A DNA stretch of 38,020 bases from an uncultured Bacteroides sp. (GCA_949300425.1 CASGED010000034.1:1-38020); one strand, 5' to 3'; counted from the stretch's first letter, positions 8,058-16,596 are shown. Notes: generated by a model not told the origin, from the sequence alone. A program made the numbers and translations.

Positions 8058-8065
8058 TACTTTTG
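8058..8065 (+). promoter_or_regulatory. -7 element of prmC
   Basis: TACTTTTG fits TAnnTTTG. No convincing -33 box is seen about 19 bases upstream. Transcription would start only a few bases before the first ATG, giving a near-leaderless prmC mRNA. Confidence 0.4.
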
Positions 8066-8077
8066 TCTTTTAAAACA

Positions 8078-8929
8078 ATGACGAACATGAATAAACTAAT
8101 CTCTTCCGCCCTCATCCGCCAACGGCTACAAACTCATTACGAACCTGGCGAAGCGGTTTGGCTGACACGAGTTGTATGCCACGAAATCTTAGGCCAATCC
8201 ATGACGGATTATTATTTGGGCAAAGATATAGCTTTATCCGCAAATAAAGAAACTGAATTGGAAAACATTCTGATACGTTTGTGCCAATACGAACCTATTC
8301 AATACATCCAAGGCAAGGCCCGTTTCTTGGGACGGGATTTCCACGTGGCTCCCGGTGTGCTGATTCCACGTCCTGAAACGGAAGAATTGGTTGAACGGAT
8401 CGTGCGCGAGACTCCGGCGGGAGCGAATGTCTTAGACATTGGTACGGGAAGCGGCTGCATTGGCATATCGTTAGCCATGTCTGTCAAAGATGCTCAGGTA
8501 ACGGCTTGGGACATCTCGTCCGAAGCCCTCCAGATAGCCCGTGGCAATGCCCGGACTTTGGGAGCGGAGGTGCGTTTTGTGCAATGTGACGTACTGACGG
8601 TGCAGCCCGGTGCGGACGAACACTATGACGTGATAGTCAGCAATCCACCTTACGTGACCGAGCACGAACGTACAACCATGGAACCTAATGTGCTGAAATG
8701 GGAACCGTCCTTAGCCTTGTTCGTGCCGGACGATGACCCCTTACGTTTCTACCGACGCATTGCGGACTTAGGACGCCAACTGTTGGTGCCGGACGGATAT
8801 CTCTATTTCGAAATCAACCAGGCATATGGGAAAGATACTGCAGAAATGCTGTATGAATGTGGTTACACCTCTATACAAATAGGAAAGGACTTGTCAGGGA
8901 ACGATCGTTTTGTATGGTGTCAACATTGA
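8078..8929 (+). CDS. prmC: PrmC/HemK peptide chain release factor glutamine methyltransferase
   Basis: PrmC methylates the glutamine of the GGQ motif in release factors RF1 and RF2, using S-adenosylmethionine. The sequence shows the helical N-terminal domain, the PRPETEELVE motif, the AdoMet-binding glycine loop (VLDIGTGSGCIGIS, near residues 117-130) and the catalytic SNPPYV motif near residue 188. The reading frame is open much further upstream (to 7784), but that part is antisense to ribD, so I place the start at ATG 8078; ATG 8087 (MNKLISS) is an equally reasonable choice. Either gives a protein of 280-283 residues, the usual size. It is divergent from ribD and convergent with the nitroreductase gene. 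Confidence 0.92.
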   Translation: MTNMNKLISSALIRQRLQTHYEPGEAVWLTRVVCHEILGQSMTDYYLGKDIALSANKETELENILIRLCQYEPIQYIQGKARFLGRDFHVAPGVLIPRPETEELVERIVRETPAGANVLDIGTGSGCIGISLAMSVKDAQVTAWDISSEALQIARGNARTLGAEVRFVQCDVLTVQPGADEHYDVIVSNPPYVTEHERTTMEPNVLKWEPSLALFVPDDDPLRFYRRIADLGRQLLVPDGYLYFEINQAYGKDTAEMLYECGYTSIQIGKDLSGNDRFVWCQH

Positions 8930-8979
8930 TTGGCGAAAAGGAGGCGAAATAGCCCCAAAGACAAACAGGACAGCTTACT

Positions 8980-9033
8980 CCCTGCACAATCACCAATCGT
9001 CAGTCAGGCTGTACGATTGGTAATCGTGTGGGG
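8980..9033. repeat. 21-bp imperfect inverted repeat between convergent genes
   Basis: Arms 8980-9000 and 9013-9033 pair over 17 of 21 positions, with ACCAATCGT/ACGATTGGT perfect next to a 12-base loop. It lies between the 3' ends of prmC and the nitroreductase gene. There is no T-run on either side, so it is not a classical terminator; it may protect 3' ends or act as a factor-dependent stop. Confidence 0.55.
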
Positions 9034-9054
9034 AATACAATATTCTTCCATGAA

Positions 9055-9699
9055 TTAATCCACGAACTTCACTTTCTCCGCATTACGAGGCTTGGCGGCC
9101 GGCGCTTCGTCCGGATAGCCAAAGGCGATGCAGTACAACAGCTCGTAACCTTCGCTAAAATTCAGTTGCTTTAGATATTCGGCCGCTTCGGGAGAGCTCA
9201 TAAAGCGGGCAGGACCTCCCAGACAGCATGAACCAATACCCATGGACTGTGCGGACAATATCATATTGCCGCCCAGCAGGCCACAATCGATTTGCGAGAA
9301 ATCATACGAAGGGTCGTTGGCGATGAACACCACGGTAGGCGCATTGCGGAACATGTTCTTAAACGAAGGGTCTTCAGCCGCTTTCGGATTGCCCTTGGTA
9401 TAAAGAGCCGTAACGCCTTTGATGAATTCCGGATTATCTACTACACGCACTTCCCACGACTGCTTGTTCTGTCCATTGGGCGCATTGATGCCACAATTCA
9501 AAATAACTTGCATGGTGTCACGATTCACCGGTTGCGGTTTGTACTGGCGGATGCTGCGACGCTCCATGATGGTAGCTATCACTGCGTCCGACTTGCTGAC
9601 TTCTTTCACCTCTGCGATTTCCTGTTGCGATGCCGATACGCATCCGCCCATAGCGGCGCATAAACACAGGCCGCCTAAAATACTCTTGAATGCCTTCAT
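9055..9699 (-). CDS. Nitroreductase-family lipoprotein
   Basis: The 214-residue protein is an FMN-dependent nitroreductase-like enzyme fused to a lipoprotein signal (MKAFKSILGGLCLCAAMGGC, lipobox ending at Cys20). Family signatures are RRSIRQYKPQPV near residues 48-59, which binds the flavin phosphate, APNGQNKQSWEVRVV near 73-87, and the C-terminal SMGIGSCCLGG (near 152) and IAFGYPDE segments. A lipid anchor would place it at the inner or outer membrane facing the periplasm, which is unusual for a flavin enzyme of this family but seen in Bacteroides. It starts 24 bases after the small lipoprotein gene upstream and is probably co-transcribed with it. The natural substrate is unknown. Confidence 0.9.
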   Translation of the reverse strand: MKAFKSILGGLCLCAAMGGCVSASQQEIAEVKEVSKSDAVIATIMERRSIRQYKPQPVNRDTMQVILNCGINAPNGQNKQSWEVRVVDNPEFIKGVTALYTKGNPKAAEDPSFKNMFRNAPTVVFIANDPSYDFSQIDCGLLGGNMILSAQSMGIGSCCLGGPARFMSSPEAAEYLKQLNFSEGYELLYCIAFGYPDEAPAAKPRNAEKVKFVD

Positions 9700-9723
9700 A
9701 CGTTATACATCTTTAATATATTA

Positions 9724-10095
9724 TCATTTCTCCTCATTTTGCAAACCTTCATTCAGGCCGTTTAGGAATCCGTCCAACGCCACGCCGGCTTTCTCCATTT
9801 CTTCCATCACGGCTTTTCCGCTGTTTTTAAATACAGTAGCCGCATATTGTCCTTGCAAGCGGGCCACTTCTTCCAGCTCCTCTTTCGTAAGGTCGTCATA
9901 CGAATTTATCTTATCTAATAATTCGCTGAATTTGTCATTGGCCTTTTCCCATTGCTCAGCGGTATAGTCTTCACAATCCTCACTGAGTTGCTCTACAAAA
10001 TCTTTCAAATCGTCGATGCGACTTGTTTTCGACTGGCAAGCGTTAAGGAGAAATATACCTACCCCTAACATCAATCCTACAATCAGTTTCTTCAT
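9724..10095 (-). CDS. Small helical lipoprotein (DUF6565-like)
   Basis: The 123-residue product begins MKKLIVGLMLGVGIFLLNAC, a lipoprotein signal with lipobox LNAC, followed by a charged, mostly helical region rich in Glu and Asp (DLKDFVEQLSEDCEDY, LTKEELEEVARLQGQY). I recall such proteins as an uncharacterised Bacteroidales family. The frame is open for 20 more codons upstream but that would include the promoter, so ATG 10095 is chosen. It precedes the nitroreductase lipoprotein in the same direction. No enzymatic motif is visible. Confidence 0.8.
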   Translation of the reverse strand: MKKLIVGLMLGVGIFLLNACQSKTSRIDDLKDFVEQLSEDCEDYTAEQWEKANDKFSELLDKINSYDDLTKEELEEVARLQGQYAATVFKNSGKAVMEEMEKAGVALDGFLNGLNEGLQNEEK

Positions 10096-10125
10096 ATTCG
10101 TATCTTTTTTAGATTTTAATAGGGG

Positions 10126-10155
10126 CAAATATAATGATTTTATAAGAAATGACAA
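10126..10155 (-). promoter_or_regulatory. Promoter of the small lipoprotein/nitroreductase pair
   Basis: Minus-strand TTG (10153-10155), a 19-base spacer and TATATTTG (10126-10133) match the Bacteroidetes consensus about 31 bases before the start codon. Confidence 0.6.
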
Positions 10156-10339
10156 CTAAATGGTACATTAATAAAAATGATTCTCCTTATAATACCTTCG
10201 GTCGCCATGAGAGATACCGCATTATATAATAAATAAGAATTTGTGACAGTTTATCGAATTTCTATTGTGTGCATTTCAGAAACACCTTTCCAAGTAGAAA
10301 TTTATCCTTTCCAAAAGCCCTTACAGGCAAGGGTCGGGA

Positions 10340-10418
10340 ATGTTTCTAACATAGACCCTGAATGTTTCTAACATTCCCCTCCCATGTTAGAAACATTCCC
10401 CCCTTAAGTTAGTAACCT
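10340..10418. repeat. Four 13-bp units with 22-bp period (copy 1 of an intergenic element)
   Basis: In the roughly 400-base gene-free stretch between 10134 and 10541 four units start at 10340, 10362, 10384 and 10406, exactly 22 bases apart. The first two read ATGTTTCTAACAT, the third is its exact reverse complement ATGTTAGAAACAT, and the fourth is a degenerate copy (AAGTTAGTAACCT, 10 of 13). Spacers are 9 bases and rich in C or G. A second element with the same layout lies at 27121-27199. The rest of this gap shows nothing else that I can name apart from a short palindrome near 10425-10437. Confidence 0.85.
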
Positions 10419-10541
10419 GAAATGAGAGATATTCTCACCCTCTTTGTTTTTGTAAAATCAATTAATCACAAGCCCTTTCCCTTTGTTTTCTTCTATGCTT
10501 ACTAAGTGGATTTCTGGCGTGCGCCGGTCGAGCCTTAATGA

Positions 10542-12080
10542 TTATCCCGCCCAATCTTCTCTGTCCAAATTGCGATAGCCGATGGCTTCGGCCAAATGAG
10601 CGGCTTGAATCCGCTCGCTGCCTTCCAGGTCGGCAATGGTTCGGGACACCTTCAGGATGCGGTCATAAGCACGGGCGGAAAGGTTCAGCCTCGTCATGGC
10701 GCCCTTTAACAATGCCAGTCCATCCTCGTCAGGACGGGCATAGAGGGATAGCAGTTGACTGGTCATTTGGGCATTGCAATAGATACCTGGCACCTCGGCA
10801 TAGCGTTTTTCTTGTATTTGCCTCGCGCGGATGACACGTTCGCGAATGACGGCACTGGATTCTCCCGGCTTTATCTCAGACATCTTCTCGAAAGGCACCG
10901 GTGTCACTTCTATTTGAAGGTCGATGCGGTCGAGCAAAGGGCCGGATATTTTGTTCAGGTACTTCTGCACTTGTCCCGGGCTACAAACGCATGCTTTCGT
11001 AGGATGGTTGTAATATCCACACGGACAGGGGTTCATACTGGCTACCAACATAAAGCTGGCCGGATATTCTACATTGAACTTCACGCGGGAAATACTTATC
11101 TTTCGGTCTTCCAGGGGCTGGCGAAGCACTTCGAGCACATTGCGGCTAAATTCGGGCAACTCATCCAGGAAGAGGACTCCGTTATGCGCCAGGCTGATTT
11201 CTCCCGGCTGGGGGAAAGAACCTCCACCGGTCATTGCCACATTCGATATCGTATGGTGGGGCGAACGGAAGGGACGTTGAGAAATGAGTCCTCCGTCTTT
11301 ACCCAAATTTCCGGCTACGGAATGTATCTTGGTGGTCTCCAGACTTTCTCCTAAAGACAAAGGCGGCAAGATGGAAGGTAAACGCTTGGCAAGCATGGAC
11401 TTTCCGCTACCCGGCGAACCGATAAGCAACACATTATGCCCGCCAGCCGCCGCTACTTCCAATGCCCGTTTTACATTTTCCTGCCCCTTTACATCGGCAA
11501 AATCAAGGTCGAATTTATTTTGACGGGCATAAAACTCTTCGCGTGTATTGACAATGGTGGGCTCCAACTCCCGTTTGCCATTGAAAAAATCGATGACTTC
11601 ACAGATGTTTTCCACCCCGTATACGGCCAAATTATTGACCACCGCCCCCTCGCGGGCGTTTTGTTTGGGCAGAATCATACCTTCAAATCCTAACTCACGC
11701 GCTTTAATGGCAATCGGTAAAGCACCCTTGATGGGCTGTAGGCTACCATCCAAGCTAAGTTCGCCCATGATGAGGAACTTATCCAAGCGTTCAGCGCAAA
11801 TCTGCTCATTGGCGGCCATGATGCCGATGGCAAGTGGCAAATCGTAAGCCGAACCTTCCTTGCGGATATCAGCCGGTGCCATGTTGACGACGATATTACT
11901 GGTGGGAAATCGGTATCCGTTCACTTGTAAAGCGGAGATAATGCGTTGGTGGCTCTCCTTTACCGCGGAATCGGGCAAGCCTACGAGGTAAAACATACAG
12001 CCTCGTGAACTGTTTACTTCGATGGTGATAAGAGTCGCGTCAATGCCTTGCACGGCGGCTCCATAAACTTTGATTAGCAC
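10542..12080 (-). CDS. YifB/ComM-family Mg chelatase-like AAA ATPase
   Basis: The 512-residue protein has the YifB layout. Residues 1-170 form a Lon-protease-like domain (VNSSRGCMFYLVGLPDSAVK and NMAPADIRKEGSAYDLPLAIG), and the AAA+ Mg-chelatase domain has Walker A GSPGSGKSMLAKRLP near residue 222, a Walker B region LFLDELPEFS near 305, and the cysteine group NPCPCGYYNHPTKACVC near 355-370 that is typical of the family. The C-terminal Mg_chelatase_C helical part ends EAIGYRNLDRE. ComM/YifB helps process DNA recombination intermediates, notably branch migration during natural transformation. It starts six bases after the stop of the thioredoxin-like lipoprotein gene and is probably its operon partner. 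Confidence 0.93.
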   Translation of the reverse strand: MLIKVYGAAVQGIDATLITIEVNSSRGCMFYLVGLPDSAVKESHQRIISALQVNGYRFPTSNIVVNMAPADIRKEGSAYDLPLAIGIMAANEQICAERLDKFLIMGELSLDGSLQPIKGALPIAIKARELGFEGMILPKQNAREGAVVNNLAVYGVENICEVIDFFNGKRELEPTIVNTREEFYARQNKFDLDFADVKGQENVKRALEVAAAGGHNVLLIGSPGSGKSMLAKRLPSILPPLSLGESLETTKIHSVAGNLGKDGGLISQRPFRSPHHTISNVAMTGGGSFPQPGEISLAHNGVLFLDELPEFSRNVLEVLRQPLEDRKISISRVKFNVEYPASFMLVASMNPCPCGYYNHPTKACVCSPGQVQKYLNKISGPLLDRIDLQIEVTPVPFEKMSEIKPGESSAVIRERVIRARQIQEKRYAEVPGIYCNAQMTSQLLSLYARPDEDGLALLKGAMTRLNLSARAYDRILKVSRTIADLEGSERIQAAHLAEAIGYRNLDREDWAG

Positions 12081-12086
12081 GTATCT

Positions 12087-13115
12087 TTATTTTTTGGTGA
12101 TGTTCTTCAGTTTTTCTTCTATCTCGGCAATAGACAAGTTTTTTCCTTCAATACGTCCGGTCGGGGTGAGCAAATAGGTTGTTGGAAGTTCCCGGATGCC
12201 ATATTGCTTGACCGGCTCGGAATTCCAGCCTTGGAAGTCGCATACCTGCTCCCATTCAAGCGTATCACGTTCTATCGCTTCTTTCCAGCGCTCTTTGTCT
12301 ACATCCAACGAAATGCCCAGTAGGGCCAAATCTTTCTTATAGGCTTTCTTCTTGTAAAGCGAACGCAAGTCCGTATGGCTCTTCCGGCAATTTTCGTCCC
12401 ACGAAGCCCAAAAATACAATAACAGGTATTTGTCCTTGAAATCGGCACGGTTCACTATTTTCCCTTTCAGGTTGGGAAGCTGAAAGTAGGGAGAGGATTT
12501 ACCCAAGGCAACCTTCTCCTGCGTTTCGATGTATGCGCTCAGCTCTTGAATGTAGCTTTGGTCCTTCAATTCTCCCGTCATGTTTTCTATCAAACGCTCT
12601 ATATGCCGGAAGTCGGGCGAGGCCTGTTGCACAAAATACTTATCCAACACATAAATGCTGGTGAGAGAAGCCAAATGGTTCTCAATATATGTTCCGGCCA
12701 TTTGGGTAATCTGTTGGGAAGTGGGCGTCTTCAAGCCGGCCAATTCTTGGCGAAAGGCCGTCAGTTCCTCGTTCAGCGAATGCCCCGTGATGTTCAATGA
12801 GTCCATCTTTTCCGCATTACCTTCTATCATTATCCGGTTGCCCTTGTCCATATAGAGAGGATATTCCGTGCCGTCAGAAAATTGCAGCCAGGAGGTAATC
12901 AGGGTATCGGCCTCCAGTTCGGCCATGAAACGGCCGTCTTGGGAGACAAACGTATCCAGCCGGCTATACATTTCGTCTGATCCATAAAGATATACGGTGT
13001 CATTCCCTAACCCCGCAATATTCCCTTCGATGATGACTATATGGGTAGGCTGGCTTTTACAAGCCACCAACAGGATGAGCAAGGCGCCCAAGATTATGAG
13101 GTTTGTTTTCTGCAT
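12087..13115 (-). CDS. DUF4369/thioredoxin-like lipoprotein with a degenerate redox site
   Basis: The 342-residue lipoprotein has a signal MQKTNLIILGALLILLVAC (lipobox Cys19), an N-terminal DUF4369-type beta domain (IEGNIAGLGNDTVYLYGSD) and a C-terminal TlpA/AhpC-type thioredoxin fold beginning near residue 205 (SPYFQLPNLKGKIVNRADFK). The usual WCxxC site reads WASWDENCRKS: Asp240 stands where the first, nucleophilic cysteine is expected, and only Cys243 remains. The distal ELPTTYLL cis-Pro loop is intact. A disulfide reductase function is therefore doubtful; it may be a structural or one-cysteine variant. A -7 element TACTTTTG lies at 13147-13154 upstream. yifB follows after six bases. Confidence 0.85.
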   Translation of the reverse strand: MQKTNLIILGALLILLVACKSQPTHIVIIEGNIAGLGNDTVYLYGSDEMYSRLDTFVSQDGRFMAELEADTLITSWLQFSDGTEYPLYMDKGNRIMIEGNAEKMDSLNITGHSLNEELTAFRQELAGLKTPTSQQITQMAGTYIENHLASLTSIYVLDKYFVQQASPDFRHIERLIENMTGELKDQSYIQELSAYIETQEKVALGKSSPYFQLPNLKGKIVNRADFKDKYLLLYFWASWDENCRKSHTDLRSLYKKKAYKKDLALLGISLDVDKERWKEAIERDTLEWEQVCDFQGWNSEPVKQYGIRELPTTYLLTPTGRIEGKNLSIAEIEEKLKNITKK

Positions 13116-13177
13116 AGATATAATTAGTGTCTAAACATATTTGGTGCAAAAGTAACGCTTTTTGTTGTGATAATGAA

Positions 13178-13207
13178 AATGCCCGATACATTTCTATATC
13201 GGGCATT
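13178..13207 (-). terminator. Terminator of the OmpA/TPR lipoprotein gene
   Basis: AATGCCCGATA (13178-13188) pairs perfectly with TATCGGGCATT (13197-13207) over 11 bp around an 8-base loop. On the minus strand it is followed by TTTC; on the plus strand by CCTTTTT. It directly follows the stop of the 563-residue lipoprotein gene. Confidence 0.75.
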
Positions 13208-13227
13208 CCTTTTTATGGATAAAATGT

Positions 13228-14919
13228 TTATTTCGCAATGCTCATGAATTCAGAGTTTGTGAAATATTTAGCGAATTCCAAATCGGTAGCGGCTTTCTTA
13301 CCCAACGTAGGATCCTTAGCCACGGCATCCTTCAAACCGCTGATAGCCAAAGAAGCATTGTCGGTTCTTGCACCCAGGATGGCAATCAGATAATCGGTAT
13401 AAGCGTCGGGGTTTTCGATGTCGGCCAGCGTGTTCTTAGCCTTGTTGTAGTCCTTAGCCAGGATTTGTGCCAAAGCGGCGCTGTTTGTCTTCGTGTCGCC
13501 AAAAGCGTTTACGGCTCTCTCATACTGTCCCTGTGCGATATACAGGTTACCCAAAGCTTCGTTCAGTTCAGGAGCACCCGAAGCCTTAGCCAAGTAAGTT
13601 TCAGCGGCTGCCTTATCACCCTTGCTCAGTGCAACCAAGCCCATATTCATGTTAGCCTCCGGAGAGTTCTTGATAGACAAAGACTTCTTCAGGTAGTTTT
13701 CAGCCTTATCCAAGTCACCAGCGGCGTATGCCAGCTTGCCCAGGTTGTTGTAAGCGCGATAGTCGTTCGGATAGCTCTGAGCGGCCTTCGAGTAGATGGC
13801 TTCTTTCTTAGCGGCATCGTTGGTCAGCGTAGCGGCATAGAGCAACTCTTCCAGGTTCAATTGGCTGGCGTCTGTAGCGGCCAGGTTAGAGATTTCTTCG
13901 TCAGACTTGCCGATAACCTCGTAGTTCAACGTCAGGCGAGAACGACGGAGTTGCGGCAGGATTTCGTCAGCCAAAGTCTTGTAAACAGAAGAGATGTTCT
14001 TGATTTCCTGTTCTCTTTGTTCGGGGTCAGAATACATAGACAGAACGCGGAGAATCAGCTCCTTGTCTTGGATATTGGATTTGCTTACCAGTTCCTGGAA
14101 ACCTTCCCAGTCTTCAGCGGTGTACTTCGTATCAACATTTACTTCCAGCTTGTCCTTCTTCAGATTGCGGTTGATAACCTTAGCTGTGTTCTCCTGACGG
14201 TTTTCGGCCAGCTTGGTATTCAAGTCCAAGCCACCATCGGGAGAAGCGTAAGCGGAGATTGAGATGTTGTCAATCTTGCGGTTCGGGGTCTCGTTGATGT
14301 TCTTCACTTCCTCGTTGAAAGCCTTGGCGGTCTTCAGCTCGCTGGAGCGAACGTTGGCCTGCTGGATCAAGAACATGATATTAGCCTCATGTTTTTCCTT
14401 GATAATGCGTTGGAAAGCGTCTTCGCCCGTAGCGGTATTGGCGGTTTCCAAAGTTTGGTCAACCAGTTCAGAAGTAGAGATAACACCGTCGGCAATCTTT
14501 ACAGCCGGGATTTCAACCGTCTTCTTACCGATAGTGGCGGTGAACTCCAAGTAAAGTTCTGACTTAGCCATTTCGGGCACATAGTCGAAAGAGGTCTTCA
14601 TAGTGTAGCTACCACCCATCTTGTAAGAGATGGTCTGGTCGTTGCCTTCCACCTTTTCGCCTTGGAAAGTAGCGGACTGGCCTTTGGCTTCACCACCGTC
14701 CCACTTCAAGACAGGAGTTACTTCTACTACAGCTTTCTTGTTGAAGTACTTTTCGGGGAACTTACCGTTGATAGTAGCGGGAACTACACCATTGACTGCT
14801 TCCAGCACCTGCGGGGTTACCGTGAAGTAATCGGATGACAACTCACCCATTTTCTTGCTGCACGATGTCAGTGCAACAACGCATGCCAATAATAATGGCA
14901 AATACAGCTTCTTAGTCAT
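13228..14919 (-). CDS. Large lipoprotein with OmpA-like and tetratricopeptide regions
   Basis: This 563-residue lipoprotein (signal MTKKLYLPLLLACVVALTSC, lipobox Cys20) has an N-terminal beta-rich part, a central segment resembling an OmpA/peptidoglycan-binding domain (SISAYASPDGGLDLNTKLAENR near 230-250), and C-terminal tetratricopeptide repeats from about residue 375 (SYPNDYRAYNNLGKLAYAAG and repeats after it). Such proteins are abundant surface or periplasmic lipoproteins of Bacteroides, probably scaffolds linking outer membrane and peptidoglycan. Codon choice is uniform and Lys/Ala-rich as for highly expressed genes. A -7 element TATCTTTG at 15017-15024 gives a leader of about 90 bases. 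A strong hairpin follows the stop. Confidence 0.88.
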   Translation of the reverse strand: MTKKLYLPLLLACVVALTSCSKKMGELSSDYFTVTPQVLEAVNGVVPATINGKFPEKYFNKKAVVEVTPVLKWDGGEAKGQSATFQGEKVEGNDQTISYKMGGSYTMKTSFDYVPEMAKSELYLEFTATIGKKTVEIPAVKIADGVISTSELVDQTLETANTATGEDAFQRIIKEKHEANIMFLIQQANVRSSELKTAKAFNEEVKNINETPNRKIDNISISAYASPDGGLDLNTKLAENRQENTAKVINRNLKKDKLEVNVDTKYTAEDWEGFQELVSKSNIQDKELILRVLSMYSDPEQREQEIKNISSVYKTLADEILPQLRRSRLTLNYEVIGKSDEEISNLAATDASQLNLEELLYAATLTNDAAKKEAIYSKAAQSYPNDYRAYNNLGKLAYAAGDLDKAENYLKKSLSIKNSPEANMNMGLVALSKGDKAAAETYLAKASGAPELNEALGNLYIAQGQYERAVNAFGDTKTNSAALAQILAKDYNKAKNTLADIENPDAYTDYLIAILGARTDNASLAISGLKDAVAKDPTLGKKAATDLEFAKYFTNSEFMSIAK

Positions 14920-15057
14920 TTTAACTATAAATTAATTGTTTGAAATTGAATGATTTACTTATTTATTTCACTCTTATATCACACTTCGCCGAACGCCTTT
15001 GCAGGATTTGGCTACGCAAAGATATTAATTTTTCTACAATTTGTTAATAATACCCCT

Positions 15058-16008
15058 TTATTTATTATAATTTAAAGAATGATTTCTTTCTTCACGGAAT
15101 TTTATGTTACGCGGATGGTGTTCAATGATTTCACTTCGTAACATATTACGGTCGATGTGAGTATATATCTCCGTAGTGGCAATGCTCTCGTGCCCCAACA
15201 TGCACTGGATGGCGCGCAAGTTGGCTCCGCCTTCCAACAAATGGGTGGCGAAGGAATGGCGGAAGGTATGCGGGCTGATGTTCTTGGTGATACCCGCCTG
15301 TCGCGCCAAGTCCTTGATAAGTTGAAAGACCTGGATGCGACTGATGTTTTTCCCCCATCGCGCCAGAAAAACATAGTCTTCGAAGCCGGGCTTGATGCGC
15401 CATGTTGTATTGCGGTCTTGAAACCAATACGTCAGCTCCTTGGTGGCCCGGGGCGAAATGGGCACCAAACGTTGCTTGTCACCCTTGCCCGTCACCCGGA
15501 TAAAGCTTTCATCCAAATATAAATCGGAAAGTTTCAAGCCACACAATTCGGATACACGCAAGCCGCAACTATAAAGCGTCTCCAAGATAGCCCGGTTACG
15601 CTGGCCTTCCGGCTTGCTCAGGTCGATGGCATCGATGATGCGGTCAATTTCTTCCACGGTCAGTACCTCGGGCAGGTGGAGGCCAATCTTGGGACCTTCC
15701 AATAACTCGCCGGGGTCGTCCTCCCGATAATCGGCCAGCACCAGGAAGTGGAAGAAGGACTTGACACCCGACAGAATGCGGGCTTGCGAGCGCGGGTGAA
15801 TGCCGATGTCGTGCAAACCGGCGCTGAAACGTTGCAGGTCGTCCAGCTTGACCTCGAACACATTCATCCCTTCTCCTTCCACAAAATGAAGTAACTTGGC
15901 GAGATCCGTCAAGTAAGCATCCTCCGTATTCGGAGAAAGCCCTCTCTCCAACTTCAGATATTGCCGATATTTCCTGATAGCTAACGCTTGCCGTTCCTTA
16001 TTCTCCAT
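15058..16008 (-). CDS. xerD: Tyrosine recombinase XerD
   Basis: The 316-residue recombinase resolves chromosome dimers at dif together with a XerC-type partner. From the chosen start MENKERQALAIRKYRQY all catalytic residues are present: Arg151 in GLRVSE, Lys175 in TGKGDKQR, His247 and Arg250 in SPHTFRH, His273 in LGHESI and the nucleophile Tyr282 in EIYTHID. The N-terminal SAM-like core-binding domain is complete. The frame is open 32 codons further upstream, but that part overlaps the aroQ promoter region and is not conserved-looking, so 16008 is preferred. It is divergent from aroQ. The domain order and length are those of the housekeeping enzyme, not of a mobile-element integrase. Confidence 0.93.
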   Translation of the reverse strand: MENKERQALAIRKYRQYLKLERGLSPNTEDAYLTDLAKLLHFVEGEGMNVFEVKLDDLQRFSAGLHDIGIHPRSQARILSGVKSFFHFLVLADYREDDPGELLEGPKIGLHLPEVLTVEEIDRIIDAIDLSKPEGQRNRAILETLYSCGLRVSELCGLKLSDLYLDESFIRVTGKGDKQRLVPISPRATKELTYWFQDRNTTWRIKPGFEDYVFLARWGKNISRIQVFQLIKDLARQAGITKNISPHTFRHSFATHLLEGGANLRAIQCMLGHESIATTEIYTHIDRNMLRSEIIEHHPRNIKFREERNHSLNYNK

Positions 16009-16111
16009 TTTTTCTCCGATTTTCATTTTTCCCCTTATCATTTCATGAGATAGGCTACATTTCGGCAAAACATTTTCAAGCAAGCTTGAATGTTTTACGC
16101 TCAATTTGCAC

Positions 16112-16119
16112 TATCTTTG
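16112..16119 (+). promoter_or_regulatory. -7 element upstream of aroQ
   Basis: TATCTTTG fits TAnnTTTG. It is followed by a leader of about 50 bases containing a GCCCCGAGGGGGC palindrome (about 16135-16147). The -33 box is not clear. Confidence 0.45.
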
Positions 16120-16170
16120 CGCCACAAAAAGTGTGCCCCGAGGGGGCGAAGATAATAAAAAAACAATTAT

Positions 16171-16596
16171 ATGCGCATACAAATCATCAACGGCCCCAAC
16201 ATTAATTTGCTGGGCAAACGTGAACCTTCCATTTATGGTAGCTCTACGTTCGAGGACTGCTTAGCCGGGCTGAAAAGCCGTTATCCGGACGTGAGTTTCG
16301 ATTATTTCCAATCCAACATCGAAGGCGAGCTTATCGACAAGATACAAGAAGTGGGCTTCGACGTGGACGGTATCGTGCTGAACGCAGGTGCTTACACCCA
16401 CACGTCCATCGCCCTGCAAGACGCCATCCGCGCTATCACGGCGCCGGTTATTGAGGTGCACATCTCCAATGTCCATGCGCGTGAGTCTTTTCGCCACGTG
16501 TCCATGATAGCCTGCGCATGCCGGGGCGTCATCTGCGGCTTTGGGCTCGATTCTTATCGTCTGGCGGTAGAAGCTCTTTTGCAGGCCGGACGTTAA
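16171..16596 (+). CDS. aroQ: Type II 3-dehydroquinate dehydratase
   Basis: AroQ converts 3-dehydroquinate to 3-dehydroshikimate in the shikimate pathway. The 141-residue protein is of normal length and shows the family's motifs: INGPNINLLGKREPSIYG (the Tyr of SIYG is the catalytic lid tyrosine), FFQSN-type QSNIEGELI, LNAGAYTHTSIAL and EVHISNVHARESFRH, with the His of VHISN and Arg of HARESFR in the active site. It stands between divergent xerD and pyk. The 138-base gap to pyk contains an inverted repeat (GCCGGGCA at 16607-16614 with TGCCCGGC at 16657-16664) that could serve as a 3' hairpin or pyk leader. Confidence 0.95.
   Translation: MRIQIINGPNINLLGKREPSIYGSSTFEDCLAGLKSRYPDVSFDYFQSNIEGELIDKIQEVGFDVDGIVLNAGAYTHTSIALQDAIRAITAPVIEVHISNVHARESFRHVSMIACACRGVICGFGLDSYRLAVEALLQAGR

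Noticed and set aside
7784-8077. N-terminal extension of prmC by about 98 codons
   Set aside because: The extension is antisense to the ribD deaminase domain and the family starts near residue 99 of that frame.
10340-10418. CRISPR array
   Set aside because: Units are 13 bp, spacers 9 bp and orientations mixed; no cas genes. The period does not fit any CRISPR type.
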